Part shown: positions 15,827-25,306 of the stretch, piece after piece
Layout: every line of letters begins with the position of its first letter
Position numbering within the stretch: the stretch's first letter is position 1
NCBI RefSeq assembly: GCF_014203395.1
Contig: NZ_JACHIW010000001.1
Span: 4,757,501-4,821,500, forward strand
Length of the DNA: 64,000 bases
Source of the DNA: Saccharopolyspora phatthalungensis
GTDB lineage: Bacteria > Actinomycetota > Actinomycetes > Mycobacteriales > Pseudonocardiaceae
Direction: 5' to 3'
Made by a program: the position numbers and the translations under genes
Notes under the pieces: generated by a model
The model's database searches: none
Told to the model about the DNA's origin: nothing
What the model saw: only the letters and a program-made list of their open reading frames with translations

Positions 15827-16833
15827 ACGCCGATAGAGCGCAGTTGCCGTCACGGCTGGACAGTGCCCGCGCAGTGATGGGGCCGCTGTCCATCGGGGCA
15901 TTCGTCGCCACCGATCACGCCACCGTCCGGTGGCTTCTCGACGACGAACCGAAGGAAGCCACCGGCGTCATTGTCACGGAGACGGGCTTGCGACCGGTCA
16001 CCGGTCACGATTTTGCCGGTGACCCGCGCGAGGTCCGAGAGCGGCTGGGACTGGATCTGGCCGTGGTCGGGGTGGAGACATCGGCGCTTCCCGCGGCGGT
16101 CGGCCGGGTGCTGGGCGGGCGGAGTTTGTGCGACCTGACGCACCTGCTAGCGCCGCTTCGGTCCTGTTTGGACGAAGCCGCGCTGGCTCGCGTTCGGTTC
16201 GCGAGTCGGCTGGCCAGCCGCGCGCAGACGGTGTTCCGAGAGGGACTTGCGGTGGGCGTAAGTGAGGCCGAGGTGGCTGCGGCGGTATTCGAAGCCGTCA
16301 GTCGCCCCCACGACGCACCGGCGCCCATTGTGGACCTGATGTTCGGCTCGCGATGTGCTCTCGTGGGTATGCCACCGACGGGCAAGCGCCTCGCGGCGGG
16401 AGAGACCGCACTACTCGACTTCGCTCCGCTCATCGATGGCTACTGGTCCGACTCGTGCAGCACGGTAGTGGTCGCAGCGACGCCGAATCAGGAGATCCGG
16501 CGGCTGCACTTGGCCGCCATGAAAGCGCTCGAGCGCGCTATCGCGTTGGTCGAGCCAGGGCGGACTGTCGGCGAGATCGACCGCGCCGTTCGAGACATCT
16601 TGGCTGAGGCCGGATACACCTGTCCGCACCTGACCGGGCACGGCGTCGGACTCAAACAACAGGATTATCCGCTCTTCAGTCCGGTATCGACGGCGGTCCT
16701 CCGGGAAGGTTTCGTCCTCGCCATCGAGCCAGGTGGCTACGCCGAGGGTTTCGGCATACGGGTCGAGCACGTGATGCGAGTGGGCGCGGGAGGTGCGGAA
16801 CTGTTGACCACACATTCCCTCGCACTCGTCTAA
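15823..16833 (+). CDS. M24 family metallopeptidase (aminopeptidase P/creatinase-like)
   Basis: A 336-residue pita-bread-fold protein. The dinuclear metal ligands are visible: Asp residues in 'LLDFAPLIDGYWSDSCST', His in 'LTGHGVGL', and Glu in 'LAIEPGGY' and 'IRVEHVMRVG'. Family members cleave Xaa-Pro bonds, or act as creatinase or ectoine-hydrolase-like amidohydrolases on small substrates. Within this importer/amine-oxidase operon, hydrolysis of a small amide or dipeptide is more likely than general protein turnover (inference). GTG at 15823 overlaps the SDR stop. Confidence 0.85.
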   Translation: MNADRAQLPSRLDSARAVMGPLSIGAFVATDHATVRWLLDDEPKEATGVIVTETGLRPVTGHDFAGDPREVRERLGLDLAVVGVETSALPAAVGRVLGGRSLCDLTHLLAPLRSCLDEAALARVRFASRLASRAQTVFREGLAVGVSEAEVAAAVFEAVSRPHDAPAPIVDLMFGSRCALVGMPPTGKRLAAGETALLDFAPLIDGYWSDSCSTVVVAATPNQEIRRLHLAAMKALERAIALVEPGRTVGEIDRAVRDILAEAGYTCPHLTGHGVGLKQQDYPLFSPVSTAVLREGFVLAIEPGGYAEGFGIRVEHVMRVGAGGAELLTTHSLALV

Positions 16834-16896
16834 GCGGTACGTCGTGCAGATGAAATTGACTATCGAGGATCGTCCGGACCGGATGAGAGGTATGCC

Positions 16897-18276
16897 ATGG
16901 CGACGGAGACCCACTACGAAACCGTCATCGTGGGCGGCGGATTGGCCGGCCTGTATGCGGCCTATCAGCTGCGCGGCCGTCGCGTCCTCGTGCTCGAGGC
17001 GAGTGAACGCGTCGGCGGGCGGATCCGATCGCACCGCATGGGCAATCGCTGGGTGAACGTCGGTGCGCACGTCTATCCGAACCCGGAAAGCATCATGGGC
17101 GCTCTCGCGGAGGAGCTGGGGCTCGAGGTCATCGACATTCCCGGATCCCTTAGGGGAATCGTGGCCGGTGACAAGATCATCAACCCGTCGCGCGCCGAGA
17201 TGCTCCCGTTCGTTCTGCCGATGCCGATTCGGCAGCGCGTGGCCTTCGTGCGCAAGGGGCTGAAGCTCGCCCTCGCCATGGCGAGGTTCAACCGGATCGA
17301 GCACCGGGTTGCCACCACCGACGAGGAACGCGAACAGCAACGCCGACAGACAGTCGACTTCGAGGCCGGCCGGACTTTCGCCGAATTCATCAACGGTGTC
17401 CCGGCCGCGATGGACCCGCTCATCCGCGCGCTCGCGCGCCGGTCCGCCGGCGAGCCGGAACAAGTCTCGGCGGGCGCCGCGCTCATGTGCTTGGCGCACG
17501 TCATGGGACCAGCCAATGCGCCCGGGGCAACCGCTCGCGTCATGGTCGGCGGAACGGAGACCGTTATCGGGGGACTCCTTGCGGCGCTCGGGAATGACGC
17601 CGTGCGGCTCTCGGCTCCGGTCACCATGGTCGACGCGACGTCGGAGAAGAACATTCAAATCGATTTCGAGTCGCCCTCCGGACCATCGACGGTCACGGCC
17701 GACACGGTCATTGTCGCGACGCCGGCCCCCATCGCGCGGAAGATTCTGCACCCGATGCCGCCGGAGCTTGGCGCCGGTCTTGATTCAGTGACGTATGGTG
17801 CATTTCTCAGCGTCGGCATATTCACCAACGAGACCGCTCCCGCATCGACGGATCATCTGTACGCGATCACCACGCCTGGAAAACAGTTCGACTTCCTGTT
17901 CAATCACGCCAACCCGGTACACCCGCGTTCCGCGCACCGCGATGGTGGAGCATTCATGGCCTATCGCGGAGGTCCGCGCGCCGAGGAGCTGATGAACGAG
18001 CCCGACGAAAAAATCGCCGCGGCCTATCTCGCGCAATTCCTCGAGATCCTTCCCGAGTACCAGGGCAAGATCGTCGAGGTGCACGTGCAGCGCTGGCCGC
18101 TGGGTACGGCATACGCGGCTCCCGGCCGAAACGCGTATCAGTCGGTGCTGGAGGCAGGACACCCCGACCGCCGTGTCGGTCTCGCCGGTGACTACTTCGA
18201 CCCCCTGAGCGGCATGGAACAAGCCGTGCGCGCGGCGCGACTCGCCGTCGACAAGATCAAATCCGCCCACCGATGA
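16897..18276 (+). CDS. Flavin-containing amine oxidase
   Basis: A 459-residue FAD enzyme. The Rossmann motif 'VIVGGGLAGLYAAYQL' is at about residues 10-25, followed by 'LEASERVGGRIRS' (the GG motif) and a C-terminal FAD-binding stretch 'VGLAGDYFDPLSGMEQAVRAARLA'. The fold is that of monoamine and L-amino acid oxidases, which oxidise amines to imines with release of hydrogen peroxide. GAGAGG precedes the ATG. Position between a peptidase and an amino-acid-type ABC importer suggests oxidation of an imported amine or N-substituted amino acid. No signal peptide is seen, so it is cytoplasmic. Confidence 0.88.
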   Translation: MATETHYETVIVGGGLAGLYAAYQLRGRRVLVLEASERVGGRIRSHRMGNRWVNVGAHVYPNPESIMGALAEELGLEVIDIPGSLRGIVAGDKIINPSRAEMLPFVLPMPIRQRVAFVRKGLKLALAMARFNRIEHRVATTDEEREQQRRQTVDFEAGRTFAEFINGVPAAMDPLIRALARRSAGEPEQVSAGAALMCLAHVMGPANAPGATARVMVGGTETVIGGLLAALGNDAVRLSAPVTMVDATSEKNIQIDFESPSGPSTVTADTVIVATPAPIARKILHPMPPELGAGLDSVTYGAFLSVGIFTNETAPASTDHLYAITTPGKQFDFLFNHANPVHPRSAHRDGGAFMAYRGGPRAEELMNEPDEKIAAAYLAQFLEILPEYQGKIVEVHVQRWPLGTAYAAPGRNAYQSVLEAGHPDRRVGLAGDYFDPLSGMEQAVRAARLAVDKIKSAHR

Positions 18277-18343
18277 ATCTCCTAGGGCGTCAGTGAGCCT
18301 GGATCTCCGAACACCGCGTTTATCACCACGACGGGAGAAGATC

Positions 18344-19225
18344 ATGAAGCGAAAGCTCGCCATGGCAGGCCTGACCGCCGTCCTCCTCATGGCAACGGCA
18401 GCGTGCGGTTCCTCCGGAAGCTCGGGGTCATCCGCCGCGCCCGCCGACACCAGCGCGCCCCTGTACTCCTCGGTTCCCGAGAAGTTCCGGGACGGCATCA
18501 CGGTCTCCTTGCAGACCAACCAACCGCCGCTGTCCTTCCAGAAAGACGGGCAGACCGTCGGCGAGGATCCCGAACTGCTCGCCGAACTGTCCAAAGTGCT
18601 CGGTATTCACATCAAGGTGGAGCCGGCCGCATTCGAGAGCATGCTGCTCGGCCTCGATCAGGGCAAGTACGACTTCGTGCTCCAGACCGACATCACGGCC
18701 GCGCGCGCGGCGAAGTACACGCAGCTATCACAGTTCAAAGACGGCTACACTTTCTTGGCCACAAAGGACAATCCCGATATCGGGAGCTCGGAATCGGACC
18801 TGTGTGGACTGACCATCGGCACGCAGTCCGGCGCCAACTACACGGCATATCTGCAGAAGCTCTCGACGAAATGCACCTCGGAGGGCAAGGGCGCGATCGT
18901 ACTGGTCGCACTGCCGGACGTGCCCTCGCTGTACCTTGCCGCCGCGAGCGGTCGCATCAAGGCGCTGAGCGCCCCCGTGTCGACGCTCGGCTACTTTATC
19001 CAGTCCGATCAGGACAAGGTAGGTAAGGAGTGGAAGCTGACCGGCCCGACCTACCTGCAGAGCAAGGTCGGCTGGACCTTCCCGAAGAACTCCGAGCTGG
19101 CGCCCGCCGTCGAGAAGGCGCTGAACAAGATGATCGCGGACGGCAGCTACCAGAAGATCCTCACCAAGTGGGGTCTGCAGGGCAACATCGCCGACAAGGC
19201 GGAGCTGAATCCGAGTGTGAACTGA
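18344..19225 (+). CDS. ABC transporter substrate-binding lipoprotein (polar amino acid type)
   Basis: A 293-residue family 3 solute-binding protein. It begins with a lipoprotein signal peptide ending 'ATAACGSS', placing the lipidated Cys at residue 21, so it is anchored outside the membrane. The mature domain has 'FRDGITVSLQTNQPPLSFQ', 'EDPELLAELSKVLGI' and 'FVLQTDITAARAAKY', typical of polar amino acid and amine binding proteins. GGGAGAAG lies 4 bases before the ATG. It feeds the permease and ATPase encoded next and probably imports the substrate of this operon. Confidence 0.92.
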   Translation: MKRKLAMAGLTAVLLMATAACGSSGSSGSSAAPADTSAPLYSSVPEKFRDGITVSLQTNQPPLSFQKDGQTVGEDPELLAELSKVLGIHIKVEPAAFESMLLGLDQGKYDFVLQTDITAARAAKYTQLSQFKDGYTFLATKDNPDIGSSESDLCGLTIGTQSGANYTAYLQKLSTKCTSEGKGAIVLVALPDVPSLYLAAASGRIKALSAPVSTLGYFIQSDQDKVGKEWKLTGPTYLQSKVGWTFPKNSELAPAVEKALNKMIADGSYQKILTKWGLQGNIADKAELNPSVN

Positions 19226-19265
19226 CGAGCAGACGACCCGCGATACCCAGGAAGAACGGGCGAAG

Positions 19266-20204
19266 ATGAACGGTGAAACCCAGGCCCAGGATGTGCTGAA
19301 ACCCCCGCGAGTCAAGGACGGCTGGCCGAACCTGGAGGATCTGCCCACGCGCGAGCGGATCTCGATACCGCTCATCGTGGCGACAATCATCACGACGATC
19401 CTGACAGCGGCCGTGCTGGTGAGCTTCTTCACCAACAAGGCCGTCCAGTGGCCGATCGTCATCGGATACCTGTTCGACGGGCGCATTCTGCACGGCGTCC
19501 TGACCACGATCGAAATCACGGCAATGGCCATGGCACTCGGGCTCGTGATCGCCGTGACCATCGCGCTCATGCGGCTGTCCAAAAGCAAGCTACTCCGCAC
19601 GGTCGCGCAAGCCTATACCTGGTTGTTTCGCGCGATGCCGCTGCTCGTTCTCCTGATCCTGACCTACAATTTCGCGCTGTTCTACCCGGAGGTCGGTATC
19701 GGCATTCCGACCGGGCCGATGTGGTGGTCGGCGCCATCAACGGATTTGCTCACGCCCATCTTGGCCGCGGTCATCGCCTTCGCGCTCAACGAGGGTGCCT
19801 ACTCCTCGGAAATTCTGCGCGCCTCCATCCTGTCCGTTCCTCGCGGGCAGGAGGAAGCGGCCGTCGCGCTCGGCATGACCAAGGCACGCGTCTACCGGCG
19901 GGTGGTGCTGCCCCAGGCGATCCGGATCGCGATACCGCCGATATTCAACAATCTGATCAACATGCTCAAAGGCACTTCGATCGTGGCTTTCATCGGCGTG
20001 TTCGACCTCATGTACACCGTCCAGTCCATTTATCAGATCTCCTACGAGATAGCCCCGCTGCTCGTGGTTGCCACCATCTGGTACCTGGTGGTAGTCACCA
20101 TCCTGACCTTCGTCCAGTCGGCGCTCGAGTCCAGGTTCGCGTTCACCCGGTCGAACTCACTGCGACGCCGCATTCTCAGTAACGCCTTCGGAGGTCGCTC
20201 ATGA
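19266..20204 (+). CDS. ABC transporter permease (polar amino acid type)
   Basis: A 312-residue HisM/GlnP-type permease with several hydrophobic helices and the cytoplasmic EAA loop 'GQEEAAVALGMTKARVYRRV', followed by 'LPQAIRIAIPPIFNN', which docks the ATPase. A polar 30-residue N-terminal extension precedes the first helix. It is the only permease in the set, so a homodimer is likely. ATGA overlap with the ATPase gene. Confidence 0.92.
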   Translation: MNGETQAQDVLKPPRVKDGWPNLEDLPTRERISIPLIVATIITTILTAAVLVSFFTNKAVQWPIVIGYLFDGRILHGVLTTIEITAMAMALGLVIAVTIALMRLSKSKLLRTVAQAYTWLFRAMPLLVLLILTYNFALFYPEVGIGIPTGPMWWSAPSTDLLTPILAAVIAFALNEGAYSSEILRASILSVPRGQEEAAVALGMTKARVYRRVVLPQAIRIAIPPIFNNLINMLKGTSIVAFIGVFDLMYTVQSIYQISYEIAPLLVVATIWYLVVVTILTFVQSALESRFAFTRSNSLRRRILSNAFGGRS

Positions 20205-20974
20205 GTCCGTTGCCGATTCTGGAGGCTCGCAAGGTCAGCAAGACGATCAAGCACAACACGATTCTCGAGGACGTGAGTATCGAGGTGCAGAAAGGAGAGA
20301 CTGTCTGCCTGCTTGGTCCCTCTGGTGCGGGCAAGACCACCTTCCTGCGTTGCTTGAACTACCTCGAGAAGCCCAGTTCCGGTGCGATCCTCCTGGAAGG
20401 TGAGCTGCTCGGATACCGGCTCGCCAAGAACCAGAACCACCTGGTTGAACTCACCCAGCGCGAGGTGGCTCGACAGCGACGCAGCATCGGCATGGTCTTC
20501 CAGTCGTTCAACCTGTTCTCACACAAGACCGTGCTCGAGAACGTGATCGAGGCTCCGGTCGGGGTTCTGGGTCGCCCGAAAGCCGAGGCCGTCGCCGAGG
20601 CACAGGAACTACTGGCCACGGTCGGCATGGAGCACAAGGCGAACGACATGCCGGACCGGCTGTCCGGCGGACAACAACAGCGCGTAGCCATCGCCAGGGC
20701 CCTCGCGATGCACCCGAAGGTCATGCTCTTCGACGAGCCGACCTCGGCACTCGACCCGGAGCTCGTCCGCGAGGTCCTAGAGGCCATGAAGAAACTCGTC
20801 GAACTCGGCATGACGATGATCGTTGTCACGCACGAAGTCGGGTTCGCGCGTGAAGTCGCATCCCGTGCCGTATTCATGGAAGGCGGGCGGATCGTCGAAG
20901 ACGGACCCGCCCGTGAGGTGCTATCGGTGTCACAAAACCCACGCACCAAGGTGTTTCTGCAGCAGGTGCTCTGA
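20201..20974 (+). CDS. ABC transporter ATP-binding protein (polar amino acid type)
   Basis: A 257-residue GlnQ/HisP-like ATPase. It has Walker A 'GPSGAGKTT' near residues 43-51, the Q-loop in '[11 protein letters not shown]', signature 'LSGGQQQR' and Walker B '[14 protein letters not shown]', with the switch His in 'VVTHEVGFA'. All catalytic motifs are intact. GGAGG precedes the ATG, which overlaps the permease stop. It powers the importer of the amine-oxidase operon. Confidence 0.94.
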   Translation: MSPLPILEARKVSKTIKHNTILEDVSIEVQKGETVCLLGPSGAGKTTFLRCLNYLEKPSSGAILLEGELLGYRLAKNQNHLVELTQREVARQRRSIGMVFQSFNLFSHKTVLENVIEAPVGVLGRPKAEAVAEAQELLATVGMEHKANDMPDRLSGGQQQRVAIARALAMHPKVMLFDEPTSALDPELVREVLEAMKKLVELGMTMIVVTHEVGFAREVASRAVFMEGGRIVEDGPAREVLSVSQNPRTKVFLQQVL

Positions 20975-21002
20975 CGCACCCCACCACTGATGAGGAGCTG
21001 CG

Positions 21003-21914
21003 ATGCTCGAACAGATCGCCAGGCTGCGGCGAAGCAGCGCGGCGCTCGACTCGTCCCCGCTCACCTTCGACGGGGGAGGGCATTACCGAATCGAGATCCC
21101 GAGCGTCGAAACGCTTGCCGCCTTCGACATCGCCGTGAAGGAGGCAACTCGACGCGAGGTCCCGATCCATCGAATCTCGCAGGGCAGCGGGATCATGCTG
21201 CTGACCGACGAAGAGCTGGCCGGCTATGCGCAACTCGGTGCGGCACACCATATCGAGGTCTGTTTGTTCGTCGGTCCCCGGGCAGCTTGGGACGGCGCGA
21301 GTCCATCACGGGCGACCGCCGAGGGAGCAGCGATCGGAGCGCGCAACGTCGGCCTCGCGTCACTGCACGGTGCCCTGAGTGATGTGTACCGCGCAGTCGA
21401 TCACGGCATTCGCAGCGTGCTCGTCGCGGACGAGGGACTGATGGCGCTGATCGCCAAGGCTAAGACCGAGGGCTCGCTACCCGCCGACCTCATCGTGAAG
21501 GCTTCGGCGCTGATGGGCATCTCCAATCCCTACTCGGCCGAGGTGATCCACCGCATCGGGGCCGATTCGATCAACATTCCGGCGGAGACGTCGCTGCCGG
21601 AGCTCGCCGCGTTCCGTTCGGTGACCGACGGCGTCCTCGACCTCTATGTCGAAGGCCCCGACAGCCTCGGCGGTTTCCTGCGCTACCACGACATCGCCGA
21701 GATCATCAGAGTCGCCGCCCCGGTGTACGTGAAATTCGGTTTGCGCAACGTCGTGCCGATGTACCCGACGGGGTCACACCTGCATGCCATGGCCGAACAG
21801 ACCACCGTTGAACGCATCCGTCGCGCCGCGATCGGACTGGAACACCTGGCCCGCGCCGGCACCGATCTCAAAGTCGACAAATCATGCGACCGCGCTGGGA
21901 TCCCGGTCGCGTGA
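21003..21914 (+). CDS. TIM-barrel protein, U32 peptidase-like
   Basis: A 303-residue protein beginning after GAGGAG. Repeated beta-alpha units and the segment '[20 protein letters not shown]' with '[10 protein letters not shown]' resemble a (beta/alpha)8 barrel, and the closest family I recall is peptidase U32-like. No catalytic residues can be assigned with certainty. It closes the importer operon, so it may act on the imported compound. The function should be regarded as unknown. Confidence 0.5.
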   Translation: MLEQIARLRRSSAALDSSPLTFDGGGHYRIEIPSVETLAAFDIAVKEATRREVPIHRISQGSGIMLLTDEELAGYAQLGAAHHIEVCLFVGPRAAWDGASPSRATAEGAAIGARNVGLASLHGALSDVYRAVDHGIRSVLVADEGLMALIAKAKTEGSLPADLIVKASALMGISNPYSAEVIHRIGADSINIPAETSLPELAAFRSVTDGVLDLYVEGPDSLGGFLRYHDIAEIIRVAAPVYVKFGLRNVVPMYPTGSHLHAMAEQTTVERIRRAAIGLEHLARAGTDLKVDKSCDRAGIPVA

Positions 21915-21927
21915 ATAATCTGCGCAT

Positions 21928-22133
21928 CTGGTCGTGGGCGGTACCGACACTCTCGGCATCAACCCGAACGGCGTGACCGGCGGGGCCGCCGAGGAGCTGC
22001 GCGGTGCCGACGTGGTGATCGGGGTGTCGGTCGGGCAGCTCGCCGAGGAGCTGGTGGCGACGATGGCCGAGGACGCCATCGTGTCCGCGCTGTCCAACCC
22101 GGATCCGGAGATCCACCCGGAGGTCGCGGCTGC
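21928..22133 (+). pseudogene. Malic enzyme NAD-binding domain fragment
   Basis: About 68 codons in one frame. 'GGAAEELRGADVVIGVSVGQ', 'MAEDAIVSALSNPDPEIHPE' match the second half of malic enzymes (oxidative decarboxylation of malate), where 'ADVFIGVS' and 'ALANPDPEI' are conserved. There is no start, the Rossmann glycine motif is missing, and the homology stops abruptly near 22133, where an oppositely oriented fragment begins. It is a remnant left by rearrangement. Confidence 0.7.
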
Positions 22134-22243
22134 ATCGATCCTTCGAGGTGCACGTGCAACTCGACCTTGGGGAGGTTGGCGAGGAACTGCTCAAACATGG
22201 CGTCGGTGTCCAAGGGGGTTTCCTTCCAGCGGCCAGCATTCAC
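22133..22243 (-). pseudogene. Adenosine deaminase N-terminal fragment
   Basis: On the minus strand the first 35 or so codons read 'FLANLPKVELHVHLEGSM', the conserved start of adenosine deaminase, in which HxH binds the catalytic zinc. The homology then breaks at about 22133 into the inverted malic enzyme fragment. Only the beginning of the gene survives. The precise head-to-head junction marks a recombination point next to the IS element. Confidence 0.7.
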
Positions 22244-22410
22244 GGCGCACGCCTATTCGGGAAGCGCGGCCGGCATCGAAGGGGTCTGGATCTCTAGCCG
22301 GTTACCAGGCGAGAGCGCCGCGTTCGTGGTCTTGGCCGTAGAGCGGAAGCGCAGGCACGAACCACCCCAAAGGGCTAAGGGAACGCGCATGGCTGGACAC
22401 ATTCGGCACT

Positions 22411-23736
22411 CTAGTGTTCTGCGCCGGAAATCCGTGAGATATATTTGTGTAGGGAGTCGAGTATCTCGTCTGCCGTCTTGCTCCATACGAAGGGTTTGGG
22501 GTCTTCGTTCCAGTTTTTGATCCACTCCCGGACGTCTTTTTCCAGCGCCACAACGCTTTTGTGGACACCACGGCGCAGAAGTTGGTCGGTGAGGAAGGCG
22601 AACCAACGCTCTACCTGGTTGATCCACGAGGACCCGGTCGGGGTGAAGTGCACTGTGAAGCGGGGATGCTTGGCCAGCCAGTCCTGGATAGCGGGGGTCT
22701 TGTGGGTGGCGAGGTTGTCGCAGACCAGATGCACGTCCAGTTCGGCCGGGACGGCTTTGTCGATCGCGACGAGAAACTTCTTGAACTCCACGGCCCGGTG
22801 CTTGCGGTGGATCTCGGAGATCACGGTGCCGTCGGCGATGTTGAACGCGGCGAACAGGCTGCTCACCCCGTGCCGGACATAGTCATGACTGCGGCGCTCG
22901 GGCATGCCGGGCATCATCGGCAGCACCGGTTGCGACCGGTCCAGGGCTTGCATCCCGGATTTCTCGTCCACGCACAACACCACCGCCTTCTCCGGCGGAT
23001 TGTGGTACAGGCCGACAACATCGACGACCTTCTCCACGAACAACGGGTCACTGGACAGCTTGAACCCGTCGACCAGATGTGGCTTGAGTTCAAACTTTCG
23101 CCAGATACGTCCGATGGTGGACTTCGACAATCCGCTTCGCCGGGCCATCGAGGAGCGCGACCAATGCGTGGCGTTCTTCGGCGCCTCTTCCAACGTCGCC
23201 GTGATCACCTCCTCCACCTTGTCCAGCAGGATCGATGGCGGGCGACCCGGCCGCGGCTCATCCACCAGACCCTCCAGACGTTTGTCCACGAACCGTCTCC
23301 GCCACTTGTTCACCGTGTTCGCTGTGATACGCAGATCGGCCGCGACCCGCTTATTCGTCACCCCCGGCTGCGCGCACGCCAGCACGATCCGCGACCGCAA
23401 CGCCAACGCCTGCGACGAGGTCGCCCGCCGCGACCACCGCACAAGCTGCTCCCGTTCCTCACCGGTGAGCACCAGATCAGCTTTGCGGCGTCCCGGCCGT
23501 CGCCGATCAACCAGCCCATCCAACCTCGCCTCACCAAACCGCTTACGCCACTTACCCACGGTCATCGTGGTCACACCCAGATCAGCAGCGACCCGCTCGT
23601 ACACCACACCGGATTCCGCGCACCCCAACACAATCCGCGCCCGAAGCGCCAACCGCGACGACCCCCGCGACCACTCAAGGAGCCGCTCACGCTCGTCATC
23701 GCTCAACACGAACTCAACACCAGAACCCGCCACCAA
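22411..23736 (-). CDS. IS630 family transposase
   Basis: A 441-residue DDE transposase. It has two tandem helix-turn-helix domains (about residues 15-75 and 80-145, each with '[14 protein letters not shown]'- and '[14 protein letters not shown]'-type helices followed by a WRRRF turn). A catalytic core follows with Asp in '[11 protein letters not shown]', Asp in '[10 protein letters not shown]' and Glu in '[14 protein letters not shown]'. All three acidic residues are present, so the enzyme is likely active. The stop codon lies inside the terminal repeat, overlapping the duplicated TA. It mobilises the surrounding element. Confidence 0.95.
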   Translation of the reverse strand: MVAGSGVEFVLSDDERERLLEWSRGSSRLALRARIVLGCAESGVVYERVAADLGVTTMTVGKWRKRFGEARLDGLVDRRRPGRRKADLVLTGEEREQLVRWSRRATSSQALALRSRIVLACAQPGVTNKRVAADLRITANTVNKWRRRFVDKRLEGLVDEPRPGRPPSILLDKVEEVITATLEEAPKNATHWSRSSMARRSGLSKSTIGRIWRKFELKPHLVDGFKLSSDPLFVEKVVDVVGLYHNPPEKAVVLCVDEKSGMQALDRSQPVLPMMPGMPERRSHDYVRHGVSSLFAAFNIADGTVISEIHRKHRAVEFKKFLVAIDKAVPAELDVHLVCDNLATHKTPAIQDWLAKHPRFTVHFTPTGSSWINQVERWFAFLTDQLLRRGVHKSVVALEKDVREWIKNWNEDPKPFVWSKTADEILDSLHKYISRISGAEH

Positions 23737-23781
23737 CTGATCATATCAAAATAAACCACGAATTTTCGGCGCAGGACACTA
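22412..23781 (-). mobile_element. IS630-type insertion sequence with intact inverted repeats
   Basis: The left end reads CTAGTGTTCTGCGCCGGAAA from 22411. The right end, read on the minus strand from 23782, gives CTAGTGTCCTGCGCCGAAAA. About 22 of the outer 25 bases agree when continued to TCCGTG and TTCGTG. Both ends abut TA (22412-22413 and 23780-23781), consistent with TA target duplication, the hallmark of IS630/Tc1-mariner elements. The single transposase gene fills the element. It looks recently inserted, since ends and gene are undamaged. Confidence 0.9.
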
Positions 23782-23784
23782 GCG

Positions 23785-23978
23785 TCGTTGGAGCCGACTG
23801 TGTCCAGGCGATCACCTACAGTCCTGGGCTCGCGGCCGCGTGTCCGTTGCTGGAGGATGCCGCTCTTGAGTAGTTCCTTGGCGTACTGCACGGTGATGGC
23901 GTTGAGCGCCATCTTCGACGGCGAGTAGCCCGTGCCCGGTGGGAAGACGGCCAGTTCGTGCCCGGGGTCGCTCATCAA
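23785..23978 (-). pseudogene. SDR dehydrogenase C-terminal fragment
   Basis: On the minus strand 'GTGYSPSKMALNAITVQYAK' followed by 'ELLKSGI' is the active-site helix of a classical short-chain dehydrogenase (Tyr-x3-Lys). The start of the gene is missing and the homology ends near 23868, before the IS element. It is a remnant, perhaps of a gene once linked to the PKS locus on its right. No functional product is expected. Confidence 0.65.
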
Positions 23979-24050
23979 AACCGCCGCCGAGGTCTGGGCG
24001 AACGGATGTCCTACCGGGCGTTCTTGCTGCTCCGGAATCGGAGACGTCCA

Positions 24051-24992
24051 CTACAGATCCACTATGGACGTCGGCAGTTCTGGTGGCACGTCCGTCTGCT
24101 CGGCGAGCACCTCCAGCAACCGCGCGGTGAACTCCCACGGAGTGCCCATCATCCCGCCGTGATCACCGGGGAACACCACGGGCCGCAGGCCCAGTCGCTC
24201 GGCGAGCAGCACCGCGGTCCGGTACGCGAACTGGCCTTCCGACGTGGTGCCAATCCCGACCACCACCCGCGTCGGCGTCGCGCGCAGCGCGTCCAAATCC
24301 GGCGTGTAGCTGGCGAGCGGGCGCCACATCGGGCCGAAGAAGACCTTCAGGTTCGCCGGTCCGAAGAAGTCCTCCAGGTGCTCCCGCATCGCTGCGATCG
24401 CAACCAGTTCCTCCGCGTCCGGATCCTCGGGTACGTTGAAACCGGCGTCGGGCAGGAACTTGCCCATGGCCGCGCTGGTGCCGATGGTCCGCGCGGTCTG
24501 GTATATGTCGGCGTTGTGCGCGCGGTGCTCCTCGGGGTCGGGCAGCATCTCGGTGATCGGCGGCTCGTGCACGACCAGTGTGCGCACCTGCTCGGCGTGC
24601 GTCGCGGCCAGCACGAGACCAGTGTTGGAGCCTCCGCTGCTGGCGAAAACGTATGCCGGCTCGCCGGTCACCTCGCGCAACAGCCGGTGCGCGTCGTCGG
24701 CCTGCGTCTCGATCGTGATGTCCTGGCTCGGATCATCGATTGTGGACGCGGACAGGCCACGTGGGTCATAGGTGATCACGGTGTAGTGGTCGGCGAGCAG
24801 CGTCGCCACGTCGTCGTACACCGACCTGCCCGCCGGCCCGCCCGGGATCAGCAGCAGCACGGGGCCGGAGCCGCGCACCTGGTAGCTCAAGTGTGCGCCG
24901 GGGACGTCCAGGGTGTCCACGTGGTCGGGCTCCCACGCCGCACCGCCACGCGGTGACCGTACGCCACTCGGTTTTCGTAGCTCGTCGGCCAC
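24051..24992 (-). CDS. Alpha/beta hydrolase
   Basis: A 313-residue hydrolase. 'LLLIPGGPAGRSVYDD' gives the oxyanion region, 'VFASSGGSN' carries the nucleophile Ser119 in a variant G-x-S-x-G elbow (Ala for the first Gly), 'VITYDPRGLSAS' the strand before it, and 'FPGDHGG' the catalytic His. The family includes esterases and thioesterases linked to antibiotic loci. It is divergent from the glycosyltransferase and may be the ester-processing or self-protection member of the PKS locus (inference). Confidence 0.85.
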   Translation of the reverse strand: MADELRKPSGVRSPRGGAAWEPDHVDTLDVPGAHLSYQVRGSGPVLLLIPGGPAGRSVYDDVATLLADHYTVITYDPRGLSASTIDDPSQDITIETQADDAHRLLREVTGEPAYVFASSGGSNTGLVLAATHAEQVRTLVVHEPPITEMLPDPEEHRAHNADIYQTARTIGTSAAMGKFLPDAGFNVPEDPDAEELVAIAAMREHLEDFFGPANLKVFFGPMWRPLASYTPDLDALRATPTRVVVGIGTTSEGQFAYRTAVLLAERLGLRPVVFPGDHGGMMGTPWEFTARLLEVLAEQTDVPPELPTSIVDL

Positions 24993-25306
24993 TCCAGATC
25001 CTTCCTACTGCTGGCGAATTCCACTGCGGCAGCACAAGAATCGCAATGGACACTGTGGGATTTCGATGCAGCGGCGCACCTGCAGCGCCGGCGCCATTGA
25101 CCAGGGCTGTGCCGAGGCTCGCGAAGGCCACGCAGTGCCAGGGCCGGATCCGCGGTGCGATCGTAGTGCCGGATCGACGCGGCGCGCGGTCACAGGAAAT
25201 TCTCTGCCCGCATGAGCAATCCCGCTCTGTACCAATGGGCACCCTTCGCGGAGTCTGCGGTGCGACCGATTGACGCCCGGGTCGGCGTCCCGCAATGATC
25301 AACTGC
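24993..25306. other. Divergent spacer between hydrolase and glycosyltransferase
   Basis: No gene is called. Frames on both strands are arginine-rich shadows without ribosome binding sites. Promoters for the two divergent genes are expected here, but no clear operator palindrome was seen. Confidence 0.4.
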
